From JAAYYY01 sp964602995 (GTDB lineage: Bacteria; Chloroflexota; Anaerolineae; Promineifilales; Promineifilaceae): a stretch of 48,187 nt of DNA. This document shows, in pieces, positions 16,055-23,733 of this stretch; positions within the stretch are counted from its first letter, which is position 1, and every line of letters begins with the position of its first letter. The stretch spans positions 1 through 48,187 of the forward strand of contig CAZRTM010000015.1 in NCBI GenBank assembly GCA_964602995.1, in the 5' to 3' direction. Both the position numbers and the translations under genes were made by a program. Under the pieces are notes generated by a model, which saw only the letters and a list, made by a program, of their open reading frames with translations, did no database searches and had not been told where the DNA came from.

Positions 16055-17161
16055 ATGAACCAAGAACGCTTACAACGATTGCAAGACGAAACCTTATCGC
16101 ATGGCCTGGACGGGCTGGCGCTGGTGCCGGGACCTAATATGGTCTATATCAGCGGCATCGATGTCCATCTCAGCGAGCGGCCTACGGTGCTCTTTCTGCC
16201 GGCTGACGATGAGCCGGTGATGATCATCCCGCGCCTGGAGGTGATGAAGGCCGAGGCGGCGGGCATCCCCCAGGATCGCATATTTGGTTGGAGCGACCAG
16301 GAAGGGTATACGGACGCTTTCCAGCAGGCGTGCGCCTTTCTGGAGCTGTCCGATTATTTGCTGGGCGTGGAGGCGTTGCGCATGAGGGTGCTGGAGCTGG
16401 AGCTGCTTCGCCGTTACGCACCGGGTCTTTCCACTGCGCACGCTGAACCGGTCCTGGATACCCTGCGTATGCGGAAAGATGCGGATGAACTGGCAGCGAT
16501 GCAGAAGGCGGCCGAAGTGGCCGAACGGGCAATGGAACGGCTGCTGCCGCAAATCAGGGTGGGACAGACGGAGAAGCAGGTGGCGGCGCTGCTGCTGCGC
16601 GAGCTGTTAGAGGCTGGTAGCGAAGGATTGCCCTTTGAACCGATCGTTGCCACAGGGGCTAATGGCGCTTTGCCCCATGCCGTGCCCGGCGACCGCCAAC
16701 TGCAGGAAGGCGATCTGCTGATTATCGACTGGGGAGCACGGGTGAATGGTTACGCTTCGGACATTACGCGCACCTTTGCCATTGGTCAGGTGGAGCCGGA
16801 GCTGGAGCGCATTTACGAGCTGGTGAAAGCGGCGAATGAAGCGGGGCGCCAGGCATCGGCACCGGGAGCCAGTGGCGAAGTGATTGACCGCGCCGCGCGC
16901 ACGGTAATCAGCGAGGGCGGCTACGGTGACTATTTCATCCACCGCACCGGTCATGGGCTGGGTATGGACGTGCACGAGAATCCACAGGTGATGGAAGGGA
17001 ACCGCGAGCCGCTGCCAACCGGGGCAGTGTTTACCGTCGAGCCGGGCATTTATCTCCCCGGTCGCGGCGGTGTGCGCATTGAGGACAATGTGGCCATCAC
17101 GGAGGACGGCCACCGGTCCCTGACCAGCTTCCCTCGTGAGTTAAGATATATCGGCGTTTAG
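16055..17161 (+). CDS. M24 family metallopeptidase (Xaa-Pro dipeptidase/aminopeptidase type)
   Basis: A 368-residue pita-bread-fold peptidase. The N-terminal creatinase-like domain spans about 1-135. The five dinuclear-metal ligands are recognisable: two Asp in IDWGARVNGYASDITRTF (about 225 and 236), His in RTGHGLGMDVHE (about 298), Glu in FTVEPGIY (about 328) and Glu in RIEDNVAI (about 342). Xaa-Pro cleavage in the cytosol is the family expectation; specificity is not proven. A GGAG overlaps the intergenic space 3 bp after the biotinyl-protein gene. Confidence 0.9.
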   Translation: MNQERLQRLQDETLSHGLDGLALVPGPNMVYISGIDVHLSERPTVLFLPADDEPVMIIPRLEVMKAEAAGIPQDRIFGWSDQEGYTDAFQQACAFLELSDYLLGVEALRMRVLELELLRRYAPGLSTAHAEPVLDTLRMRKDADELAAMQKAAEVAERAMERLLPQIRVGQTEKQVAALLLRELLEAGSEGLPFEPIVATGANGALPHAVPGDRQLQEGDLLIIDWGARVNGYASDITRTFAIGQVEPELERIYELVKAANEAGRQASAPGASGEVIDRAARTVISEGGYGDYFIHRTGHGLGMDVHENPQVMEGNREPLPTGAVFTVEPGIYLPGRGGVRIEDNVAITEDGHRSLTSFPRELRYIGV

Positions 17162-17193
17162 AGATTTGGGATTGGACACAGATAGATTGAGAT

Positions 17194-17226
17194 AGACATC
17201 CGATTTTTTGGAAAAATCGGATGTCT
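17194..17226. repeat. Perfect 15-bp palindromic hairpin
   Basis: AGACATCCGATTTTT (17194-17208) and AAAAATCGGATGTCT (17212-17226) are exact inverted repeats around TGG. There is no T-tract after the stem. It lies between the M24 peptidase and the URO-D-like gene, next to degraded type A-like words (17160-17192). It may be a palindromic dispersed element or an mRNA stem. Confidence 0.7.
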
Positions 17227-17253
17227 GTCCCATCTAATTAACGGAGTAGTTCG

Positions 17254-18252
17254 ATGGCTGACTGGAGTAAACGACGGAGATTGGAAGCCGCAATTGCCGG
17301 GGAGAAGGTAGATCGCCTGCCGGTTGCGCTGTGGCGACATTGGCCGGGCGACGATCAGGAAGCAGAGGCGCTGGCGGCGGTACACGTGAAGTGGCAGCAG
17401 GATTACGATTGGGATCTGGTGAAAGTATCACCGGCCAGCAGTTATTGCCTGGTCGATTGGGGTCTGGAAGATCGCTGGATGGGCCACGAAGAAGGGACGC
17501 GCGAGTACGTCCGGCGCGTGGTGAGCCAGCCGCAAGATTGGGCCGAGCTGAAAGTGCTGGATCCGCAGCAGGGGATGCTGGCCACGCAACTGCAGACATT
17601 GGAACTGTTGCGCGCCCCATTTGGCGAAGAAGTGCCCTATCTGGCAACCATCTTTTCGCCGCTGGCCCAGGCCAGGAACCTCTCCGGCGGTGACCTGTTG
17701 CTCAGCCACATGCGCAGCCATCCGCAGTTACTTTTGGAAGGGCTGAAGACGATCACGGAGTCTACCTTGCGCTACGTGGAGAGAGCAAAGGAGGCGGGCA
17801 TCAGCGGCATCTACTATGCGATCCAACATGCGCGCTACGCGCTACTGAGTACACAGGAGTATATGACCTTTGGCCAGCCGTTTGACGAAGAGATTCTGGC
17901 GGCAGCCAGTGATCTGCCCTTCAACATGGTCCACCTACATGGCGCAGAAGGGATCATTTTCGACCTGGCTGCTGACTATGATGTGCCAATGCTCAACTGG
18001 CACGATCGCGACACCGGCTTGAGCCTCAAAACGGGATTGGAGCAGTTCTCCGGCGCGGCCAGCGGCGGTGTATCGCAAAAAACGATGCACCTGGGGACCC
18101 CGGACGATGTGCTGCAAGAGGCGCGTGATGCGTTGGAACAGACTGGCGGCCGCCGTCTGTTGCTGGGAACCGGTTGTGTGATTATGACCAACAGCCCCGC
18201 ACGTAATATTCGAGCCTTGCGTGACTTTGCCGAACAGGCGCCTGGCTCCTAG
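17254..18252 (+). CDS. Uroporphyrinogen decarboxylase (URO-D) superfamily protein
   Basis: A 332-residue TIM-barrel protein resembling the URO-D/MtaA superfamily (KRRRLEAAIAGEKVDRLPVALWRHWPG, GTREYVRRVV, VHLHGAEGIIFDLAADYDVPMLNWHD, LLLGTGCVIMTNSPARNIRALRDF). The heme enzyme HemE normally begins RPVWxMRQAGRYxPEY; this gene has PVALWRHWPGDD instead, so I do not call it hemE. It could be a decarboxylase or methyltransferase-like relative. GGAG lies 8 nt upstream of the start. Confidence 0.75.
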   Translation: MADWSKRRRLEAAIAGEKVDRLPVALWRHWPGDDQEAEALAAVHVKWQQDYDWDLVKVSPASSYCLVDWGLEDRWMGHEEGTREYVRRVVSQPQDWAELKVLDPQQGMLATQLQTLELLRAPFGEEVPYLATIFSPLAQARNLSGGDLLLSHMRSHPQLLLEGLKTITESTLRYVERAKEAGISGIYYAIQHARYALLSTQEYMTFGQPFDEEILAAASDLPFNMVHLHGAEGIIFDLAADYDVPMLNWHDRDTGLSLKTGLEQFSGAASGGVSQKTMHLGTPDDVLQEARDALEQTGGRRLLLGTGCVIMTNSPARNIRALRDFAEQAPGS

Positions 18253-18277
18253 CTGGCTTCCAGCCGTAGCGCGACCG

Positions 18278-19354
18278 ATGTCTACCCCCGATAGCCCTCA
18301 CGTTCTGTGGAAACGAGCCATTTTGCACGTAGACATGGATGCCTTCTTTGTCAACGTCCATCTGCTGGATCATCCTGAGGACCGCGGTATTCCGCTGGTT
18401 ATCGGCGGGCGGCCGGAGGAGCGTGGGGTGGTGGCCTCCGCCAGTTACGAGGCGCGACAGTACGGCATTCGCTCCGCGATGCCCTCGGCAACGGCGCTGC
18501 GGCTGTGTCCCGAGCTGAAGTTTGCCAACCTCAACCGCCCGCGCATCAGAGAGTGCTCACAACGGGTGATGAATCTGCTGGGCGAATATGGTCCGCTGGA
18601 AAAGATGAGCGTGGACGAGGCCTATGTGGATCTGAGCGGGCAAGAACGGCCTGAGATGCTGGCGCTCTCTATCCGCGAATGGGTGAAAGCCGAGACGAAT
18701 TTGCCGGCGTCGGTGGGGCTGGCAAGCAGCAAACTGGTGGCTAAAGTAGCCTCCGACTATGAAAAGCCAGAAGGCTGCACCATTGTGCGCCCCGGTGAGG
18801 AGGCTGCTTTCCTGGCGCCCTTGCCCGTACGCGCCATCTGGGGCATTGGGCCGCGCACGGCAGAGCGGCTGGCGGAGCTGAAGATCACGACTTGCGGCCA
18901 GCTTGCCAGGGCCGATATTGCCGAGCTGCGCCTGAAATTTGGGCGGCAGGCTGAGGCGTTGCGCCAGCGAGCGCAGGGCGTGGACGATAGGCCGGTGAAT
19001 GCAGAACCGGAGCAACGCAAGTCGATCAGCCAGGAGCTTACCTTTGCCCGTGATGTGAACGACCCGCGCTTTCTGAAAGGTAAGCTCGTGGAGATGGCGC
19101 GGGAGGTAGGAGAGGCATTGCGCAGCAGAGGGCTGGTGGCTTCGACGGTAGTCGTCAAATTTCGCTGGGCCGATTTCACGACTTTCACGCGCCAGAAAAG
19201 CATGACGGTGCCTTTCGACGAGGACGAGGAAATTGCGCGGCTGGCGCAGCTTATCTGGGAGGAGAACTGGCCTGAGGGGCAGAAAATGCGGCTGCTGGGG
19301 GTGGGCGTGACGAACCTGGAACAGCCGATGGCGCGCCAGCTAGAGCTATTCTGA
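18278..19354 (+). CDS. dinB: DNA polymerase IV (Y-family)
   Basis: A 358-residue Y-family translesion polymerase. HVDMDAFFVNVHLLD carries the first metal-binding Asp, SVDEAYVDLSG the second acidic pair, and SVGLASSKLVAKVASDYEKPEGCTIV is a typical palm/fingers segment. The helix-hairpin-helix thumb (PVRAIWGIGPRTAERL) and the little-finger domain (SISQELTFARDVND) follow. I chose ATG 18278 because it leaves 25 bp after the URO-D gene; the open frame starts at 18221 inside that gene. There is no obvious LexA-type site directly upstream. Confidence 0.93.
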   Translation: MSTPDSPHVLWKRAILHVDMDAFFVNVHLLDHPEDRGIPLVIGGRPEERGVVASASYEARQYGIRSAMPSATALRLCPELKFANLNRPRIRECSQRVMNLLGEYGPLEKMSVDEAYVDLSGQERPEMLALSIREWVKAETNLPASVGLASSKLVAKVASDYEKPEGCTIVRPGEEAAFLAPLPVRAIWGIGPRTAERLAELKITTCGQLARADIAELRLKFGRQAEALRQRAQGVDDRPVNAEPEQRKSISQELTFARDVNDPRFLKGKLVEMAREVGEALRSRGLVASTVVVKFRWADFTTFTRQKSMTVPFDEDEEIARLAQLIWEENWPEGQKMRLLGVGVTNLEQPMARQLELF

Positions 19355-19374
19355 GCCGGAGGCCGGAGCGGCAA

Positions 19375-19412
19375 GAAAAAAACCCCGTAGTGACTGCCAA
19401 TCGCTACGGGGT
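19375..19412 (-). terminator. Intrinsic terminator of the thiolase gene
   Basis: Read on the minus strand, ACCCCGTAG and CTACGGGGT form a 9-bp GC-rich stem followed by seven T. It ends transcription of the thiolase gene and lies between two convergent genes, 20 bp after dinB. Confidence 0.9.
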
Positions 19413-19435
19413 CCGGGTAGGAATCAGGTTAGGTG

Positions 19436-20584
19436 CTATTGTCGTTGGAGCACGTGGGTGACGATGGTGGCGCCACTGCCGCCGATGTTTTGCGCCAGGG
19501 CGGTGCGCACGCCATCAATCTGCGCGTCGCCGGCGTCGCCGCGCAACTGCAGCGTGGCCTCGGCCAGTTGGTAGAGACCGGTAGCGCCCACAGGATGGCC
19601 CCGCGCTTTGAGGCCGCCCATGGTGCTGATGGGAATGCGCCCGCCGGGCATAATCGCCTCTTCCTGAGCCAGCCGCACACCCTGGCCTCGTTCGGCAAAG
19701 CCGCACGCTTCCAGGGAAAGAGCAGCCATAATGCTAAAGGCATCGTGCGCTTCAAAGAGATCGATGTCGTCGGGACCAACACCGGCCTGGGCATAGGCGC
19801 GCCTGACTGAGTCCTCGGCCGCCTGCAACCACAGCGGGTCCTTACGGTCGTGGATAGACAATGTATCGGTGGCTACGGCCGAGCCGGCCACGCGTACAGC
19901 TCGCGGCGCTTTCTCCGCCGGCACCAGCAAGAGCGCGGCGGCTCCGTCGCCAATGGGTGAAGCGTCGAACAGGGAGACCGGCTCTGAAACCATGCGCCCC
20001 CTTTCATATGTCTCGCGCGTAATTGCTTTGCGGAACATGGCGTAGGGGTTGTGGGCGCCGTTGGCGTGGGCGTTAATGGCAAATGGAGCAAAATCCTGCT
20101 GCTGGTAGCCGTACTCGTGCATATAGCGGCGCATGATTAAGGCGTTCAGGCCCACGAAACTGACGCCGTGAATAGCTTCATATTCGGCGTCGGCGGCCCC
20201 CACCAGCGCTGTTGTGGTGTCGGCTCCTGGCGTCTCGGTCATCTTCTCGACGCCAATGGCCAGCACGGCGTCATAATCACCGCTGGCCACAGCCAGAATG
20301 CCCTGGCGCATGGCGGAGCCGGCCGAGCCGCAGGCTGCTTCCATGCGCACTGCTTCCACTCCCCGCTGGCCCAGGAAGTCGGCTACCAGTGCGCCCAATT
20401 GCCGCTGCTGGTTGATGCTGCCGCTGGTCATGTTGCCCACGTAGAGGGCATCGATTTTCTCCACCCCGGCGTCTTCCATTGCTGCGCGCCCGGCTTCGAC
20501 GGCCAGGTCGCGAATCGAAAGTTCCCAATGCTCGCGCACAGGAACCAATCCGACGCCCAATATTGCCACTTGCCGCATAGGCAT
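19436..20584 (-). CDS. Thiolase family protein (acetyl-CoA acetyltransferase, archaeal/SCP-x type)
   Basis: A 382-residue thiolase. The acyl-accepting Cys is in EAACGSAGSAMRQGI (near 87), the His in FEAHDAFSIMAAL, and the C-terminal signature is GGLKARGHPVGATGLYQL. The sequence style fits the archaeal/SCP-x type rather than PhaA/AtoB. It could make acetoacetyl-CoA or cleave 3-ketoacyl-CoA. The usual partners, HMG-CoA synthase and a DUF35 protein, are not adjacent. Two starts are possible: ATG 20584, with GGAGAAG very close, and ATG 20578 (MRQVAILGVG), with better spacing. A strong terminator follows. Confidence 0.9.
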   Translation of the reverse strand: MPMRQVAILGVGLVPVREHWELSIRDLAVEAGRAAMEDAGVEKIDALYVGNMTSGSINQQRQLGALVADFLGQRGVEAVRMEAACGSAGSAMRQGILAVASGDYDAVLAIGVEKMTETPGADTTTALVGAADAEYEAIHGVSFVGLNALIMRRYMHEYGYQQQDFAPFAINAHANGAHNPYAMFRKAITRETYERGRMVSEPVSLFDASPIGDGAAALLLVPAEKAPRAVRVAGSAVATDTLSIHDRKDPLWLQAAEDSVRRAYAQAGVGPDDIDLFEAHDAFSIMAALSLEACGFAERGQGVRLAQEEAIMPGGRIPISTMGGLKARGHPVGATGLYQLAEATLQLRGDAGDAQIDGVRTALAQNIGGSGATIVTHVLQRQ

Positions 20585-20944
20585 ACTTCTCCTTCTCGTC
20601 TAGTCGTTCTCTATTCTTGTGAAGCGACGCTTAAACAATTGCAATTCGCTCGATTTGCGAAATCAATGCTTTTCGTGACAGATCTTGCTCGCCACGCGTT
20701 CTTACTACGATATGAATGGTCAAGTGTACCGGACAAAACCACCAGAAACTATCAAATAACTATTGGAGGCTCCCAAATAGTGCCAATCGCGCCTTTTCAG
20801 CAAGGTTCGAGCCATATTCCGCACATATTCCGCACATCGTAGGATGGGCAACGCCGCTCCGTATTCCGAGCATAGAGTTTTTGCGGCGGTTGGCTATTAA
20901 CCTATGGTAAGATGACTTTGTACGTGGACGCTTTGGAGGGAAAC
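20585..20944. other. Intergenic region between divergent genes
   Basis: About 360 bp with no convincing gene. It contains a short tandem repeat of CATATTCCGCA (20813-20836, about 2.3 units) and an AT-rich stretch near 20895-20920. TTGCGG with TATGGT 16-17 bp downstream, near 20880-20906, is a possible plus-strand promoter. I see no riboswitch or RNA gene. Confidence 0.45.
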
Positions 20945-21391
20945 ATGAAACGACGAGTTGGACTTGCCATTTTGTTACTGGTTGCATTGGCGACAGTATA
21001 TCTGGTGAGCGCGCAGGTCTTGTACCTCACTCATAAGGCCGCAGTCATTGCTGCCCTGGGAGAGCTGCTGGAGAGGTTTGATGGGCAGCTTCCCCAGAGC
21101 AGCGTAGAGCTTACTATGCTTGACCACTCCGACCCCGAGGTACAGTTGCACGACGTAGCCAGCTGGCAGGTCGAAACGGTTGAACTCACAAACTCACTCC
21201 CCGCCTGGAGAGCGCTATTAGATGATGACCCTACGTACCGCTTGCAGGCTGGATTACAGGTCAGGTATGAGGATGGAAGTGAGGCGCGTCTGGCGTGGGA
21301 AAGCTGGCGCTACGGCGTGGTTGTGGGACCGGTAGTGATCAGCCAGGGAGATGGTCCGCCAGGGTGGCTGACAGTTGCTTCCATGCCGTAG
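20945..21391 (+). CDS. Hypothetical protein with N-terminal membrane anchor
   Basis: A 148-residue protein with one N-terminal hydrophobic segment (VGLAILLLVALATVYLVSA), either an uncleaved anchor or a signal peptide, followed by a soluble domain with the phrases VRYEDGSEARLAWESWRYG and GPPGWLTV. I do not recognise the family. I place the start at ATG 20945, which has GGAGGG 5 nt upstream; the frame is open from 20912. It is followed 29 bp later by another membrane protein and the two may be co-transcribed. Confidence 0.65.
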   Translation: MKRRVGLAILLLVALATVYLVSAQVLYLTHKAAVIAALGELLERFDGQLPQSSVELTMLDHSDPEVQLHDVASWQVETVELTNSLPAWRALLDDDPTYRLQAGLQVRYEDGSEARLAWESWRYGVVVGPVVISQGDGPPGWLTVASMP

Positions 21392-21420
21392 TATGAGCAT
21401 TCATCTGGAGGATAGATTAA

Positions 21421-22020
21421 ATGGTTTTGAGCGACTCTGAGAATCCCGTCCCTGATGCCATTTATGCCGTGCTGCGGTGGGGCGCCCGGTTAGCGATCGC
21501 GGCTGGCGTTTTGTTTCCCGTCAGCCTTCTGGTGGCCTGGGTGGCGTCTGGTCAACAAGTAGCAATGGCTGACCTATGGGTGACACTGGCGTACGGCTCG
21601 TTGCTGCTCACCTTGCCCTTGCTGATCGCGCTACCGCTCTATTTACTTCATCGCTGGCCGTTGGCGGCATGGGTTTCCTCTCTGGCTTGCAGCGCTCTTT
21701 TGATTCTGGTTGTTGTCGGTCTTGTGACGGCAACTCGTCCAGATCCGCTCCCTCTGCAGTTGAGTTGGTATAGCTGGGAGACGTTGATTGTCTCTCTCAG
21801 GCTGTTTGGCGCTTTGTTAACGGTGGTGGCCATCATTTCCTTCTGGAACCGTCCGCAAGGGGTGGCGGCAGTCACGATCCTGACTGGGGTCATCGCTTAT
21901 CAGCTGGCCAGCATGCTGGATGGGTATTATTCTGCTCCATGGCCGCTGGTTGTTGTGCTGGCTTTTTCGGGGAGTTGGGTGTGGTTGGGGCTTTCGGTAG
22001 AGGGGATGTGGCCTGAATGA
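21421..22020 (+). CDS. Hypothetical multi-pass membrane protein
   Basis: A 199-residue protein with about six hydrophobic helices (for example ARLAIAAGVLFPVSLLVAW, LLTLPLLIALPLYLL, WVSSLACSALLILVVVGL, LVVVLAFSGSWVWLGL). GGAGGA precedes the ATG at good spacing. The family is not recognised and no catalytic motif is visible. Confidence 0.65.
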   Translation: MVLSDSENPVPDAIYAVLRWGARLAIAAGVLFPVSLLVAWVASGQQVAMADLWVTLAYGSLLLTLPLLIALPLYLLHRWPLAAWVSSLACSALLILVVVGLVTATRPDPLPLQLSWYSWETLIVSLRLFGALLTVVAIISFWNRPQGVAAVTILTGVIAYQLASMLDGYYSAPWPLVVVLAFSGSWVWLGLSVEGMWPE

Positions 22021-22037
22021 AGATGGTGGCCGGTTCG

Positions 22038-22083
22038 TAGCAGGCGCTTTGGCGGTCCCGTTCGGGCGCCAAAGCGCCTGCTA
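22038..22083. repeat. Perfect 17-bp inverted repeat in convergent spacer
   Basis: TAGCAGGCGCTTTGGCG (22038-22054) and CGCCAAAGCGCCTGCTA (22067-22083) are exact inverted repeats; the loop itself holds CCCG/CGGG. It sits between convergent genes and could act as a bidirectional terminator, although no T-tract follows on either side. Such GGCGCTTTGGCGCC hairpins can also be dispersed palindromic elements. Confidence 0.75.
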
Positions 22084-22095
22084 TCATCCTCCAAT

Positions 22096-23178
22096 TTAGC
22101 CGTGCGAGTTAACCTCGATCGTGTGCGTCCAGTCAAACGGATCTTCTTTTTCGCCGAACTGGATACTGGTCATCTCTTCATAAAGCTGCTTTGAGATGGG
22201 GCCAACTTCATAATCGTTGACGGTTACTTCCTGGTCACGATAGGCAAATTTGCCAACGGGGGTGATGACCGCCGCCGTGCCGCAACCGAATACCTCTGTA
22301 ATGCGGCCTGACTTCACATCTTCGAGCATCTCGTTGACGTCCACGCGTTCTTCGCCGGTTTCGTAGCCCATCGCTTTCGCCAGTTGCAGCACTGACTTAC
22401 GCGTGATACCGGGCAGGATGCTGCCGCTCAGCTCCGGCGTCACGATACGCTTGCCTTCATAGACGAAGCAGATGTTCATAGCGCCGACTTCTTCGACGTA
22501 GCGGCCCTCGACGGCGTCCAGCCATAGCACCTGAGAATAGCCTTTCGCTTTGGCTTCCTCGGTGACCAACAGGCTGGCCGCGTAGTTGCCGCCGGTCTTG
22601 GCAGCGCCGGTGCCGCCTACCACCGCGCGGCGGTAGGTGTCAGAGATATATACGGGAATGGGGTTGAACCCTTCCTTGAAATAGGAGCCGACGGGGCCGA
22701 CGATGATGTAATGTAGATAGGTTTTGCTGGCATGGACGCCAAGGGCCGCGTCGGTGGCGATCATCACGGGGCGGATATAGAGGGCGCCGGGTGGGTCGGG
22801 CACCCACTCATGTTCCAGCTCGACCAGTTCCATAATTGCCTGCAGGTGGTCCTCTTCGTCAACAGTGGGCATGGCCATGCGACGCGCCGATTCGTTGAAA
22901 CGGCGCACATTTTCCCAGGGGCGGAAGAGGTTGATATTGCCGTCAGGACGCCGGTAAGCCTTCGTGCCTTCAAAAATCGTTTGCGCATAGTGCAAAACAG
23001 CGGTAGCCGGATCTAGCGACAGATTTTCATAAGGGCCAATGGTGGCGTCGTGCCAGCCCTTTTCAGGCGAGTACGACTGGCGAAACATATAATTGCTGAA
23101 CGTGCCGCCAAATCCAACTCCATTCTTGGGCACTGGCTTCTTCTGTGCTTCGCTTAGCTCTTGTATCTTGATGTCCAT
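22096..23178 (-). CDS. ilvE: Branched-chain amino acid aminotransferase
   Basis: A 360-residue class IV PLP aminotransferase of the longer BCAT type. It carries out the last step of Val, Ile and Leu synthesis or their first catabolic step. The N-terminal phrase FGGTFSNYMFRQSYSPEKGW leads into LHYAQTIFEGTKAYR. The PLP-binding Lys should be in GGTGAAKTGGNYAASL, and the GTAAVITPVG phosphate-binding segment is present. No other ilv/leu gene is adjacent. The start at 23178 has GAGGAGA just upstream. Confidence 0.94.
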   Translation of the reverse strand: MDIKIQELSEAQKKPVPKNGVGFGGTFSNYMFRQSYSPEKGWHDATIGPYENLSLDPATAVLHYAQTIFEGTKAYRRPDGNINLFRPWENVRRFNESARRMAMPTVDEEDHLQAIMELVELEHEWVPDPPGALYIRPVMIATDAALGVHASKTYLHYIIVGPVGSYFKEGFNPIPVYISDTYRRAVVGGTGAAKTGGNYAASLLVTEEAKAKGYSQVLWLDAVEGRYVEEVGAMNICFVYEGKRIVTPELSGSILPGITRKSVLQLAKAMGYETGEERVDVNEMLEDVKSGRITEVFGCGTAAVITPVGKFAYRDQEVTVNDYEVGPISKQLYEEMTSIQFGEKEDPFDWTHTIEVNSHG

Positions 23179-23241
23179 ATATCTCTCCTCGAACAGGCTT
23201 AATAGATTAAACGGTTACAATTTGGCCATTGGCCGGCGTTC

Positions 23242-23733
23242 TTAGAATTTGTCTTCCTTGGGAGGGCCGGTGTCCCTGGCCGGTAGCCGTTGCTTATAGC
23301 TCTCATAATCGGGCATAGCCCGTTCATACTCACTTTCCATCAGGGGGGAGGTGATGATGTAATCGGCCGATGCGCGGTTGCAGGCCAGCGGGATGTTCCA
23401 GATGACGGCCATGCGCAACAGAGCCGTGACGTCTGGGTCGTGGGGGTGGGGCGAAAGGGGGTCCCAGAAGAAGATGAGGAACTCGATTTCCCCTTCGGAG
23501 ATACGCGCGCCGATCTGCTGGTCACCGCCCAGGGGGCCGCTCTGCAGCTTGTTAATGTGAATGCCCAGGGTCTCCTCCAGGACACGGCCGGTTGTGCCGG
23601 TGGCGTAGAGGATGTGGCGCCCCAACATCTTCTGGTTGTGGCGCACCCAATCAATCAAATCATCCTTCATGTTATCATGGGCTACCAGCGCAATTCGTTT
23701 GCGAGGGGGCACGCTACTCTTCTTCTTCATCAA
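23242..23733 (-). CDS. mgsA: Methylglyoxal synthase
   Basis: A 163-residue MgsA converting dihydroxyacetone phosphate to methylglyoxal and phosphate. The family core is very clear: RIALVAHDNMKDDLIDW, YATGTTGRVLEETLG, SGPLGGDQQIGA with the catalytic Asp, FFWDPLSPHPHDPDV with the second Asp and His, and NRASADYIITSP. The C-terminus carries about 15 extra basic/acidic residues. The start overlaps the 3' end of the upstream NADH dehydrogenase gene by 20 bp, so the two are likely co-transcribed. Confidence 0.95.
   Translation of the reverse strand: MMKKKSSVPPRKRIALVAHDNMKDDLIDWVRHNQKMLGRHILYATGTTGRVLEETLGIHINKLQSGPLGGDQQIGARISEGEIEFLIFFWDPLSPHPHDPDVTALLRMAVIWNIPLACNRASADYIITSPLMESEYERAMPDYESYKQRLPARDTGPPKEDKF

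Noticed and set aside
17194..17226. Intrinsic terminator of the M24 peptidase gene
   Set aside because: The stem is perfect but no T-tract follows on either strand, so I list it as a palindrome instead.
17254..18252. Calling the URO-D-like gene hemE
   Set aside because: The diagnostic N-terminal motif of HemE is absent and no heme gene is adjacent on the same strand.
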